A stretch of DNA of 64,000 nucleotides from Tanytarsus gracilentus (taxonomy: Eukaryota; Arthropoda; Insecta; Diptera; Chironomidae). Below, one piece after another: positions 23,415 through 35,319 of the stretch. Made by a program: the position numbers and the translations under genes. Below the pieces are notes generated by a model. The model saw only the letters and a program-made list of their open reading frames with translations, was not told where the DNA came from and made no database searches. How positions within the stretch are numbered: the first letter of the stretch is position 1; each line of letters starts with the position of its first letter. The stretch is taken from positions 496,001 through 560,000 of the forward strand of contig JAXRKN010000019.1 of NCBI GenBank assembly GCA_038502055.1, read 5' to 3'.

Positions 23415-26400
23415 TCACTCACTCTTATGGTAATAGTTGTAAATTTTTGCTGAAGACTTTTTTAGTTCATTTTGACTTCGTTTGGGATCTTTTTTCACTA
23501 AAATATGAAAACAAGATTTTTCATCTAATAATTCATCAAAATAAATTTTTAACAATTCTCCTCCACGTTTTACTACGACATCCTATAAATAATTAAATTT
23601 ATAAACATTTAAAAAAAATTAGAATGCATTTTTTTTACTCACATTTAACATTGAATTTTGAGCCATCGGATCTGAAGCTGAATCGTAAACATATCCATTG
23701 TTGAATTCTATTTCAATAATTGCTTTCATTTCATAATTTTCAGATATTGTTAAAGACTCAAAATAAACTCCACAAACTTTTAATTTTCCTGAATTTTCTT
23801 CAACACTTTCAACCTCCACAAATATTTCAAATTCATCAGAACTTTTCCACGATCCTGCAAGATATTCATAATGTGTTGTGATCATGGCAAAACCTTCACC
23901 CTCAACAGTCATCGAATAATTTAAAACTCCAACAGGAAAATCAATAAACGTAGCGCTCTCCAAGCTGATGTCTAAAACATTTGACCTTTGACCGTTTCTT
24001 AAATTTCCGTCTGATGAAAATTTCAATGAAATTCTTGCCTCGTCAACACCCGAAAATTTTTCAACTTCAGTGAGAGCTTCAAGTGCAACATTTGTGTCAT
24101 AAATTCCATCAAAATATCCATTATCGTCTTTTACACTTATCAACCATTTAATTGCGTTTTCAGCTTTATCAAATTCACCAAGATTGAGGTAAGCCATGAT
24201 TGCGTACGCTGTGGTGAGAACTTTTGATGCTCTAGAAGTTTTTTTATTCCTTTCGAATTTATAAAATTTTAAATCCCCATCGGTGTGTGCATAATTTTCT
24301 AAGCCTTCCATTAAATTCTTTGCGTAAGTTGAATTAAATGAAGCATAAAGAAATGCAGAAAAACTTGCATCATAATTGTTGACATGAATGACATCCATTG
24401 AAATGTAATCAAAAGCTCTTTCGACAACAGTTTTTATCTCATCATCCAGGTAATCTTGATTGACCACAAAAGCATGAACAACAAAGCACGTGACGTGAAA
24501 ATGCTTGTAAATTTTATCTTCATCAGGATTACTTGGAAGTTTTTTTAAAACATTTTCTGAAAAGCTTCCTCGAAATTTAATGTTTGAACTTAAATTTTGT
24601 TTGGATTTCAAAAATTTCAAAGCATCTTTCACGATTTCACTGTCAGAGTCGATTGCTTTTAATCTCATCGCTTGACCCAAGAGTTTGGTTATGTAAGCTG
24701 TCAACCAAACGGAACTTGTCGGATTGTCCTGAAAATTAAAAGTTAGAATAAAATTTTTAATGCATGCAAAATTTTGATCAAGTTTAAAAAAGCTCAAAAA
24801 TCTATCAAGTTCTGAAAATTTTAAAATTTAAATTAGTTTTCTCTTTAATCAAGTTTAAAAAGCTCAAAATTTTCATCAAGTTTAATTTTGATCAATTTAA
24901 AAAATCAAATAATTTAAATTTTGAACTTAAACTTTTAAAAACAACAGCTTAAAATTTTGAGCTTTCAAAGTTTGATCAAATTTCAGTTGAACTTAAATAA
25001 GTTCGAAAAGAATTTAAAATTTAAAATCAACCTTATGAATGAAAAATCCTCCGTCTTGCTTATTTCGATACGTATTTACAATGCTGTCAAAGTTACTCTT
25101 CAATTTTTGTCTTAAACCTTCTCTCTGCCTCAAACCCAATTTCTTAGCTGACAAAAGGTATTTGTAGATGAAAAACGCCTTTGAAAATCTTGAAATCGCT
25201 TGAACTCCAGTTTCGGTTAGAAGAAGACTAAAAAAATTATTTTATTAAAATATTAATCAACTTTCAAAAGTTCAACCAACGATTCATGTTCTTTATATTT
25301 CAATCCGTTCGCCAAAATGTTTCCACTCAACTCGACGCTCAATCTGATTGTTTGTTTTTTTGCATGATCAGCGTTGAATGAAAAATGTTTTTCAGTTCGA
25401 TTGCGATTTCTGAAGTTAATTATGTCAATGTGGTGGTCGAGATGTCGAACTGATTCCTCTTCAAGGTGCAAAATTATTTCTACAGAATCAGTAAACTCTT
25501 CATCGCTTGATTTTGCAAAAGCTTCAAATTTAATGTTGAATTCTTGATTTTTTAGAGGTTTGAGATAAAAAGTTATCAGCGATCGTTTAGAACATTTAAC
25601 TTTCAAACTTTTAATGAAATTTTCAGATTTTTCGAAGGAAGTTTCAGTTTCTAGCAATTCAAAAAAATCTTCATCAACTTTAACTTTGATGTCCACTTCA
25701 ATGTCCTCTTGAATGTTGTTAAATGCAATCACATCAACACTCAAAACTTCACCATATTTAGGATTTTCTGGTGAAATTATTTCAATATAGAATTTTTTGC
25801 GAGATTCAATTTCAAAAGGTTCAATAAGTGCTGCACCATGTTTGTGAACTGAATAAGCTAACACAGTCCAAACTGTTGTCGTATCAGGAAGTTTAAAGGT
25901 TTTAGTTTCAAAAACATTCTCAGACGACTCTTCAGAGTTTGAGTTTGATAATTTAAAAGTATCATAGATCCAAACTTCGCTGAAATTCTTCCTTAACTCG
26001 TTTAAATTTGAGCTTATCGAAAATGGAAAATCTTTTAAATTTTTAATGATTTTTTCCTCAACAATTTCTTCTTTTTCAGGTTCATAATCCTCAATTTTTC
26101 CTTTTGATTTAAGACTTTCAAGTTCACTGTCACTGCATCGATACCATGATTTCATATCAAAAACTGTCACTAAATTGTTTCCATCAAAATATCCATCAGG
26201 TGTTTTAAAATATGAATTTGGTTTTGATAAAGTTTCTCTTAAGAAATCTTTTAAAAATTCTTTGGGTTCATAGAGAAAAGAAAGTCTTTTATCAAAAGCC
26301 AGCAATGTCACAGTTGAATCAGTTTTTGACGAGATTTGAAAGTTTATTTCATCACCAGGAACTGCAACTCGTTGAGAAGCTTCGATTGTGAGCTGAATTT

Positions 26401-28185
26401 TATCAACAAAAATATTAAATAATTCAAAACTTTTTAGATTTTCTAAACTTACAAAATTTTTCGTCATAACTTCATCAAATTTCAAAACAACCGAATTTTT
26501 GTAAATTCTATAAGCTGAGTCCATTTGAGTAATCGTTATAATTGATTGTGGAGCCATCTCAATTGTTGATTTGAAGAAAAATTGGCAATCATATTCATGA
26601 CCACAATCAATAATTTCAGAATGATCAATTCCAAGCTTTGAAGAGACAATGAGAGTGAGTTTATCCATGATTTTTGAACTTTGAACCATGACTTTGATAT
26701 TTTCACCAACTTTGTAGCTTAAAATGTTATAAAAATTTATAAAACTATCACTTTACAGTCAACTAAAATCTAACGTATCAACAAATATAAAAACTTACAT
26801 TTTTTTAGCAATTTTTAAGTTCAAAGAATCGCTTTCAACACTCGAATACGTCTTAATTGCGTTTTTAACTGATTTTATGATGTCTCGAATTTTCCGACCT
26901 TTATAATTTATTTCAATAATCATTTTTGAATCATCTTCATGAGTTTCAAGTTCAAAAAGTGCGACACCATTCTTTAGGAATTCGTTGAACTCTTTAAAGT
27001 TCTTTAAAGTTAACTTATCGTAAGAACTTTGTAAAAGTTTTATTGATCGATTGCTACTTTCAATAAGATTTCCATTTTCATCAATTATTTTCACTAAAAC
27101 AGCAAATGTTTTCCTTGGAATAAAAGGATATGGATATTCCGAGTGAATTCGATGCATTTTGTTTTCGTAAATATTGATCTCTTTTGATTTTGAAGATTTT
27201 AGTCCAGTTTGAGAATCTTCAAAAGTCACAATCAGATTTAAATTTAATGGCAGATTTAAATCTTCGGCTTTAAGTTTCAAACTTTTAATGTTGAATTTTC
27301 TTTGAATTTTAGTTCCAAAAAATTTATCATTAAAAATTTCATCACCTTCAAAATTTTTAAATGTTATGGAAAAATTTCCATCAGTTTTCTCATTATAAAT
27401 GAACTCAACCTCAATTTCAATCTCAAACTCATCGTTTTCAAGATAAACTTCATCTTCAACATTAATTTTCACATTAAACATCGGCAGCAAATATTTTCTG
27501 ACATTAAATTTTCTCTCAATTTTTGTCCTTTGAGAATTATCAACTTTTACACTCATCGTCCACTCGCCAACATTCACATCCTCACCAACTTCAAACTCTC
27601 CCACAAAAAATCCGCTCAATTGATTTTCGAGATTTGTAAATTGCTCAACTTGAATCCCTCTCGAATCTCTCACAATTATTTCTATGTTGTTTGCGTGAAA
27701 GCTTTGACCCGCGTTATCAATCATGATAATGTGGAATTTTACGATATCAGTTGGTTTATAAATTGGTTTATCAAATTGAATGAATGTCGATGGTCGTCGA
27801 GAGAGTCGACGAACTGTGATTGATTTTAATGAACATTTTGTTCCTTCAACGATTTTCATCTCAAGGGTGAAATTTGGTTTTCTGTCGTAAATCGGATTAA
27901 ACTCCAAAGTTGATGCGAATAAATTTTGTTTTCCAGAAACTTGAACAGTTTTGAGCTCATTTTTGGAGGAAACCAAAATTGTCGAGGATTGAGTGATGTT
28001 GAAAGTTTGTAGGAAGACTTTAAATGGTGAATTAAACCGTCCTTGCGAGGATGTCAATGAGATATATCTAGAAGTTAAAAAGTATTAAATATTTTCAACG
28101 CTTTTTTTAAAAAAAGTTTTAACTTAGAACATTCTCCATGCAAACCGAATCCAATTAAAATCAGCGCTGTTAATATTTTTTTCAT
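23415..28185 (-). CDS. Thioester-containing protein (TEP/alpha-2-macroglobulin family) lacking the thioester
   Basis: Six exons (28124-28185, 26799-28067, 25281-26718, 25032-25227, 23643-24728, 23415-23582) encode about 1405 aa, normal for insect TEPs. There is a signal peptide (MKKILTALILIGFGLHGEC), MG domains with FIQFDKPIYKPTDIVKFHI, the central and TED domains, and a C-terminal receptor-binding domain (KIYNYY near the end). TEPs are secreted complement-like factors. Where active family members have GCGEQNM, the spliced sequence reads ETGVQAI, so no Cys-Gln thioester can form. Exon 3 carries one extra A in an A5 run (26700-26704): the homologous reading YKVGENIKV needs four. That is either an assembly error or a true frameshift. 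The exon 3/4 donor (gttggt) is weak but keeps the frame. Confidence 0.85.
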
Positions 28186-28517
28186 CTCACAAAACAATCT
28201 GCTTTGCTCGACTATTAACTTGTAAATGAGTTTGAGATGAAATTTAAAAAGAGATCTGAAAAATTGAGATTAATGATTTTGAGTGTAATGTGAGATTTTT
28301 TAATTCAGAGAGAAAAATTTTTATTAAAAATGTCGCAGATAACGGCAATAACAAAAATATTTTTTTTTCTCTATTTCATGAAGATTTAGTATCAATATTA
28401 TTTAAAATATTATTGCTAGAAAATCGTTGCTGCTTGTTAGAAATTATTGAACAGTTATATATTTGATTTTATTTCGCGTACATCGTATAATGCAGGCATT
28501 TAAGTCGATTCCTTTTT

Positions 28518-30752
28518 TTACTGGAGCCTTGAAACATTTTGAATCCATGGAATATAATTTGTGATATTCATATAAACTCCGGGAACACTTTGAGCACAAC
28601 TAACTCCCCATGAAACGAGACCCACTGCAAACCATTGTCCTTTTACGAAGCATACTAAAGGGGCGCCTCCATCACCTATATAATTATTATTATTTGGTAA
28701 TTTACGAAATCATTACGCGTGCTACCTGTGCATGCATCTTTGCCAGTTTCACCTCCAGCACACATAAAAGAAGTTTTATCTAAGATGAAGTTCCTTCCTA
28801 GCTTAGTTTGCCTTAAAATGTTTTCACATCGATCAAACTATAAATTCAAGATTTAACTTAACAAATCATTATTATTTAGCAAATTTACATCGACAATAGG
28901 AAGATCAACACATCTCTGCTGTGGTTGATTTGTTCCAAAATAAAAATCATTTCTGCCCCAGCCTAAAATTAATTTCGCTCATTAAACTTCCTTAAAAACT
29001 ATTAAAAGACCTTTTATAATTAATTCACTAAACGTGAAAGATAAAAATCTAAAAGAAAACTTACCTGATACCCAGCAGCGCATGGGCGGTAAAATTGGCG
29101 TTGCTTGAAATTGTATTTATAATTAGTTAAATAAATAATTCGAAAATGTAATATCAAATCTAACCTGGAAGGCAGGCCATTGAAATTGTTGGAAATTGAC
29201 CAAGCGGAACTGCACTACTAAGTTTCATGATTGCAATGTTGTTCTGAAGATTAATCGAACTATAACGTGGATGAACGAATACTCTTGAAACATTGAATTC
29301 CATGTGGGGAATCCGTTCATTTCGGTTTGAAGTGTCCCAATCACCCAATCTAAAAATTGAAAATTCATTTTAAATTGCATAATATTTTTCTACAGCTTAC
29401 CTTACTTTAAATCGCGAGCCTCTGTAACGAAACTAAGATTAAATTTATTCATTTAAAAAATATTTATCTAACGTGAAACGTTCTAAACGATGAGCAACTG
29501 TCAAAAAAGTTAGTTGATCTATCAATACTCCTGTCCCGACGTAAGATATATCGAGAGTGAAAATTAGTCCTTGCCATGGAAACTGCCCGAAATATGCACG
29601 TCCTAAAAAATAACAATTCTTTAGTGATCAAAATTTAATTTGTACGCAAACCTTGTGGAGCTACTGAACCATTAACCTGAGTAAATTATTTATAATTTTA
29701 TAATCATTTTTATATTGCATAAATATATCTATGTTTTTTATTACCGCAGGATAACTGACACCACCTTGAATAATTTTAAAAATTTAAATTTATTTTAAAA
29801 CTACTTGTAAAATTTGGCTTACATTTATAAGCTTCTTTTGGACAGCACAGTTCAAGGGAATCTATGATGCAAGAAGTTGGAGATGCAGTCTCTGTAAAAA
29901 AAGATTTAATCTAAATAGTTTTCAATTTATTTAATTATTATTGTTACGGATTAAAATTCCCGTAGAAGCTGGAGTGGTAATTGAATCATTTGTGCCAAAC
30001 GTTGAAGAACTCGGCAACCGTGAAGGCTATTTATTTTGTTATTTTTTAAAGTTAAAATTAAGTTTTAATTTTAATTTCAACTCACATTGACGATTCTTGG
30101 ATTTATTTTTCCACCACCATCGTTCATTGTTAAATTACCTCCAAGCGTCGCTTTGCAAGAATTATCAGGGACGCATATACAATTATTTGGGGATGTTGTA
30201 CCACTGTTCAACATAAAAATATGTGAAAGTTTATGGAATCATTTAAAATTCTCACCTAGCTCGTAATGTACTCCAGAGAAAATTGAAGGTTAAATAATTA
30301 TTATTGCATAATTTTTTATGTGCACTTACGATGTAATGATGCTCGATGCTCTGGAATATTTATTTTCATAAATTAAGATTTTTAATTATTTTTGATTTAG
30401 GAAAATATAACATACGGTATTGTCACACTTGTCGTCGAAGGTTGTCTGTTTGACGTGCTAGTACTTTTGAACGAAAATAAAAGATTATATTCTTATTTAA
30501 TTTGAACTTACGAGGTTTTCGTGCTGCAAAAAAATTAAAACATTTTAAGTTCTTTTTCGTTATGACAAAATAAATTTAACTAACGTTACTGTTGAAGTTC
30601 TTTCATTCGTGGTAATTCTAAAGAAGAAAAAATCATCCAAATTTGAATAAAAGGTATAGTGAAATTTACCCTGCTGAATCAGGAAAGGTAACTTGACCCT
30701 TCGTCAATAAAAGGATGTAAAATTGATAACAAAAAAGAATTTTCCAATTCAT
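28518..30752 (-). CDS. CLIPA-like serine protease homologue (catalytically dead)
   Basis: Many short exons span this region. The first (30670-30752) encodes a signal peptide ([16 protein letters not shown]); a Ser/Thr-rich linker is spread over several tiny exons of consistent phase. Then come a Cys-rich segment ([30 protein letters not shown]) and a chymotrypsin-like domain. The catalytic His region is LTVAHR, the Asp position reads NNIAIMKL (Asp to Asn), and the nucleophile motif is GDGGAP instead of GDSGGP (Ser to Gly). Such non-catalytic homologues (CLIPA, masquerade/scarface type) regulate melanisation and TEP1 deposition in mosquitoes. The stop at 28518 follows the normal C-terminal helix (IPWIQNV). 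Exon joins in the linker are less certain than those in the protease domain. Confidence 0.8.
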
Positions 30753-30999
30753 TTTGTGAATCTATAATTCAAATACTACTCGAGGCCCAAAAAATAATGA
30801 AATGAATTTTGTCAAAAGTTTCAATATTTTTGAAGTTTAAAAGGCAGGAAAACACATGTAAAATTTAAAATGATTAGCAAAAAATGGTATTCAAATAATT
30901 GTTTATCGCGCAGTGAAAAAAATAATGGGTCAAAACACCAATACAAAGTTATCCATACATTCCATCCCGACCGCATAAATGAAGCTACGTAGCGCTACG

Positions 31000-31190
31000 T
31001 TTACAGAAATTTTCAAAATTCTCTGCCACAGGTCAGTCGAAGTACGGCAGAGAAGGCCTCAAACTTTAAGAGGTCATAACTCAAAAAATAAAAGGTGTCG
31101 AAAAAAACTAATTGCATGTCGGAAAAGTGTCTATAAAGTCCCTTCTCTCCCACCTGATTTGTGATACCTCTCAGCCGTAGTTCCTTGAGA
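31000..31190 (+). repeat. Dispersed repeat, related to the family elsewhere in the window
   Basis: The words ggtcataactcaaaa and ggtgtcgaaaaaaa at 31070-31115 recur, reverse-complemented, at 58060-58110. The right part (acctctcagccgtagttcc) is reminiscent of the copies at 1.7 and 3.6 kb. It sits in the divergent spacer (30753-31413) between the protease homologue and the LRR gene. The 61-codon open frame on it is not a gene. Confidence 0.45.
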
Positions 31191-31413
31191 CAAAATGTAT
31201 CTACGTAAAAGTTAAAAAATTAATTTCTGTCGTTATTAAAAACTTGTAAATAAATTTTTACTCTCCCATTTTCTCTCAATTAAATTTATAATAAATTCAA
31301 GTAGCATCAATTATTTTAATTCAGTTGAGAGAATCACTTTAAATTATACAGTCGATTTTGTTATCAAAATTATTATTTTTTGATAAGAAGGCTGAAGTTT
31401 ATCGTTTTAAATT

Positions 31414-33593
31414 ATGCGTTTTATTTTCTTAATAATTTTTCACTTAATGTTCTCGATGACATTTGGACAAGAATGTGGTAAGAGATTTATTTAAAAAATT
31501 ACTACTTGCTGATGTTGTTGTTGTTGATCTCTTTCGATCCTGGACGGCCAAAAACCTGCTTGCGTATATTTTCCTTCAAAAATCATAATTTATAGTCCAC
31601 GACTTTTAAGCGAATTTTATACTTTTAAAATTCATTATATTTATTTTCAAATTTTACAATTTTTCTAGATCATTCATGGAGTAAATTTACATCGATCCAA
31701 GATTTGGAAATCAACGGCATTAAATTTAGTGAAGAAAATGTTTCATACATCGGCAGATGTGAAGCTTTCAAAGGTTTAACATCAGGAAGAATTGAAATTT
31801 CATCGTCACCCAATTTTATATCAACTTTTGGGAGTAAGGTCAAAAGAATAGTTTCAAATTTTGAATACTTGAAAAGCAATGAAAATTATACTTACACTTT
31901 TGTCACTGCAACTTTATCGAAATATCCAAATAATGCTGTAAGTGTCGGTGACACTTGGATGATTGGAAGAACATTGATTGATGAGTTTTACTATCCTGGA
32001 AAAGTTGGAATAGGAACTTTTGGCCTTTACTATGAAGATACGTATGGCAAAGTTGTTCTAACTGATAATTATGAAATTTTATCATGCAACGCAAATCCGC
32101 TCAAAAATTTATTCAAAAAAATTTACGAAGAAAATTTAAATCTCAAATCAGATCAAGAAATTTTGCAAAAAGATTTAAAAAGAGCTTCAAAAAATAAAAT
32201 TGACGCAGAAAAGTTAAATCAAATTTTAGATCTCGAAGTTGAAAAATTGGCATCCATCAACTTTAATTTGATGTTTGAAAAAGAAGAACTTTTTAAATCA
32301 GTCACTGAACTAAATTTGAAAATTGAAAATTTAACGGAAACTTCAAGAAAATTGGATAAAACAGTAAACGATAAAATTACAACGCTCGAACTAGAAAGAG
32401 ATTCATTAATGCATCAAAATGAGGACAATAAAAACAAACTCAAATTTTGTGGATATGAAAATGTTGAAATAATTCAACTCAGAGAGCTTAATGAAAGTTT
32501 GAGTGAAGAAAATCAAAATTTAAATCGGCAACTTATGAACATTCGAAGCGAGTACGATGACGAAATTCAAAGACTTAAAGAGGAACTTTCACAGCTTCGT
32601 CAGAAAGTTTTTAAGGGTGAACCACCTCAAAATTGCAATTCTGATAATTCTGATCAAATTGAAGTTGAATTAAAAATATTAAATTTTCAATTAATTGAGA
32701 TGCAAGAATACATTGCCTCAGTTAAAATTAAATTTAAATCAAACAACACAAAATCGAATCCAATCTTAAACTCAGTTCTGGATGATTTTTCAGTCGAGTA
32801 TGAGGAAATTTTTAGCAACGAAAAAGAAATTAATTGTGAAGTGAATGATGATGAAATTTGCATTATTGAATCTTTTATCAATCGACATTTTAACACGCAA
32901 TTAAATGGAATTTACGTCAGAAAAACTTTGAACAACCATGAAATGAAACGTGATGATCCAAACCCATACGAATTTATCGATCCAGATGGGTTTTCTTATA
33001 ATCCATATGAAAATAATCAAAATGAACCTCAACTTATTGAAAACTCTCCTACAATCACTGAAATCATAATTCGCGATCAAATTTTATGGTTCATTCCACA
33101 AAAATTAGGCAAATTATTCCCAAACCTAACAACTTTTTCAATCATCAACTCAAACTTGTTGAAACTCATCAACAAAGATTTTGAAGACATGACTAATTTG
33201 AAAGTTTTAAAAATTATTGGAAATCATCTTAGCCATGTCAATCAGAAAGCTTTCGAAAGCTTGAAAAGTTTAGAAGAACTTGAATTGAGCTTCAATAAAA
33301 TTGAAACAATTGATGAAGGAGCTTTTGTTAAATTGGAAAATCTTCAAACTATTTCATTGGAAAATAATGAAATAGAAAAAATTTCGTCGGATTTATTTTA
33401 CATGAAATCAAAATTGAAGCAAATTTCGTTCGCAAGAAACAAGATTAAACATTTGGATGGAAACTTCATTGAAAGATTGAGAAATTTTGAAAGTTTTGAC
33501 TTGAGTGGAAACGAGTGCATAGATTTGATTATCCATCCCTCCATTTCTGAAGAAATAATCAGTAAAGCTCTGAATGCATGTAAAAAAATTTAA
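31414..33593 (+). CDS. Secreted DM9-like / coiled-coil / LRR protein
   Basis: Two exons (31414-31477, 31669-33593) give 662 aa. A signal peptide (MRFIFLIIFHLMFSMTFGQ) is followed by a region (~40-155) that reads as two DM9/DUF3421-like repeats (SYIGRC; WMIGRTL, PGKVGIGTFGLYY, NYEILSC), a lectin-like fold found in insect immune and parasite-response proteins. Next is a long heptad-rich coiled coil (~165-345), an acidic spacer, and about six leucine-rich repeats at the C-terminus (~483-655, for example SLEELELSFNKIETI). I know no described protein with this order. The domain calls for LRR and coiled coil are firm; DM9 is by eye. No membrane segment follows, so it is probably secreted. It lies next to a TEP and a protease homologue. 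Confidence 0.8.
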
Positions 33594-33850
33594 TTTTTTT
33601 TATAAAATTTTAAAAATCAATAAAATTAAATAGAAAATAATTTTTTTAATTGGACACTTGGGTGGAAAATGAGGCACCAAAAATTCAGGCTGCTGAAAAA
33701 TTAAATTGTTGGTGTCTAGAATGGACTTGTGGTAATAAATTTCAAATAAGATAAAAAATCAAAATTATATAAAACACATATAAGGTTGAGTTTGAGTCTT
33801 CCTTCAATTATTTTGATTTATTTTACTAATTTTAATAAGTTTATTTTGAA

Positions 33851-34569
33851 TCAGCCTTGACCAACAAACTTCGTATGCGATCCTTTCACTAAAATGCTCG
33901 AGTCCTTTTTACTTCTGATTTCACATTCAAGAAACGCCAAAGTTTTTCCACAACGAATTGTTTTAGCTTCAACAATGATTTCGTCATTCTCACGTGCTCC
34001 TTTAAGAAAACTTACATGGAGATCAACTGAAACGCCAGCTCTAATGTTCTCAATATCGTGAGTCATGAGGGCGCATGTTGTGATGGAATCAACTTAAAAT
34101 TAAAGCGAGAAAATTCATCAGCGTTGGTAGAAATTATTAACTAATAAGTACGAACTATAGTGGAAATTTAAGTTTACCTAAAGTTGAACTGAATCCACCA
34201 TGCAAGCCACCAAGTTTATTTAAATGTTCGGCTTTGACTTTAAGTTCTGCTGTGCATTTTCCATTTCCGCCAGCAACAAATGTCACCTGAAAATATTATT
34301 ATTAATTATTTTTACAGAAACGAAATTTTATTTTAAATAAAAAAAATTTAAGTTTTTTTATTTTATTAACGGCTTTTAAAAATTTAAATCAAAATATTTT
34401 CGCTCTCATTTTCACATTTCGCTCTCTGTTTACTTTCTTCTTTTTAAATCTTTATAAAACTAAAGTTTTGAGCATGACTTACACCCTTCATGACTTTATC
34501 GAATCCATCTGACTCTGAAAAATATGTTGCAAGATTTTTTAAGAGCTCAAATCCCTTTTTAGACGTCAT
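33851..34569 (-). CDS. ACOT13-like acyl-CoA thioesterase (hotdog fold)
   Basis: Three exons (34483-34569, 34178-34286, 33851-34092) give 145 aa; human ACOT13 has 140. The hotdog helix signature with NKLGGLHGG and the following VDSITTCALM match the PaaI/thioesterase-superfamily-member-2 group, in which the Asn and Asp of this region form the active site. The family hydrolyses medium- and long-chain acyl-CoA in cytosol and mitochondria. The C-terminus (GSHTKFVGQG) resembles the family end HTKFI. Neighbouring acyl-CoA reductase and acyl-CoA dehydrogenase genes make a lipid theme, though each is independently transcribed. Confidence 0.9.
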
Positions 34570-35319
34570 AATTATTATATTTCGGTGTTCAGTGAACTTT
34601 AAACACTATCAAAGAAATACTGAGTCAGTATTACTGACATATAAAAAGAAAAACTGACAATGAGAGAGAGAGTAAAAATTTTTATTGTGAGCGAGAGAGA
34701 AGCACATGGTCGTGAAGGAATGTAATAAATTTAATATAAATTTAGAAAATATATTTCTACTCAGCAAATATTTTTGACCTATGGTCATACCCAAAAAATT
34801 CCTAAAATGGGCAAATCTAGACCCTCAGAGCTAGCATTTGGTCCGAGATCTCGATGGTACAGACGGAATTACGAGCATGTAAGCGTTACCACACCTTAAA
34901 AAAATAGTTTGAAAGTAAATGAATTAAAAAAGAATTAATTATTTTGATGTGGTTCTGGTTTGCCCTTATATTTTAGATAAATATTCACAAATTTACAATA
35001 TGAGAAATAAATTTAGCTCACGAGATAAAAATAACATATGTTTTTTAAAAATCAAATTTGCCACAAATTTTTACTGACGTATTTTAACGAATGAATTTTA
35101 TCTCTGAATAGTAAAAATTATCCATTAAATCTACAACCAAAATTTCCGTGTTTAAAAATTGCTCACAGGGTTTTTCTCAACTAATCTCATAAATCCCTTT
35201 TGCCATCGCAACATCAAGTATTTTTATTCACGCTGGTGTTCGTTATAAATATGACAGAAAATGAAGAATGAATTCAGTCTTTTAGTGAATCTTGAAGTGA
35301 TTTTTTGAAAAGTGCAAAA
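34570..35319. other. Divergent spacer
   Basis: This is the promoter region between the thioesterase (-) and the first acyl-CoA reductase (+). It contains a GA-rich run (gagagagag near 34665) and the repeat copy at 34775-34900. The rest is A/T-rich, and I see no gene. Confidence 0.5.
34775..34900 (+). repeat. Dispersed repeat family, copy 3
   Basis: In the same orientation as 3515-3665, sharing tggtcat, gcaaat, ctcagagcta, gtacagacgga and ttaccacac in order. It shares cgagatctc with the copy at 1.7 kb. Copies are ~60-70% alike by eye, so this is an old, non-coding family. Confidence 0.55.

Noticed and set aside
25253..25282. Apparent frame break between TEP exons 3 and 4
   Set aside because: Using the donor after GAA-TC (25280/25281) with the strong tttttttag acceptor restores the frame, so only the A5-run lesion remains.
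30979..31164. 61-codon frame upstream of the DM9-like/LRR gene
   Set aside because: It sits on a repeat copy, is basic and has no family resemblance.
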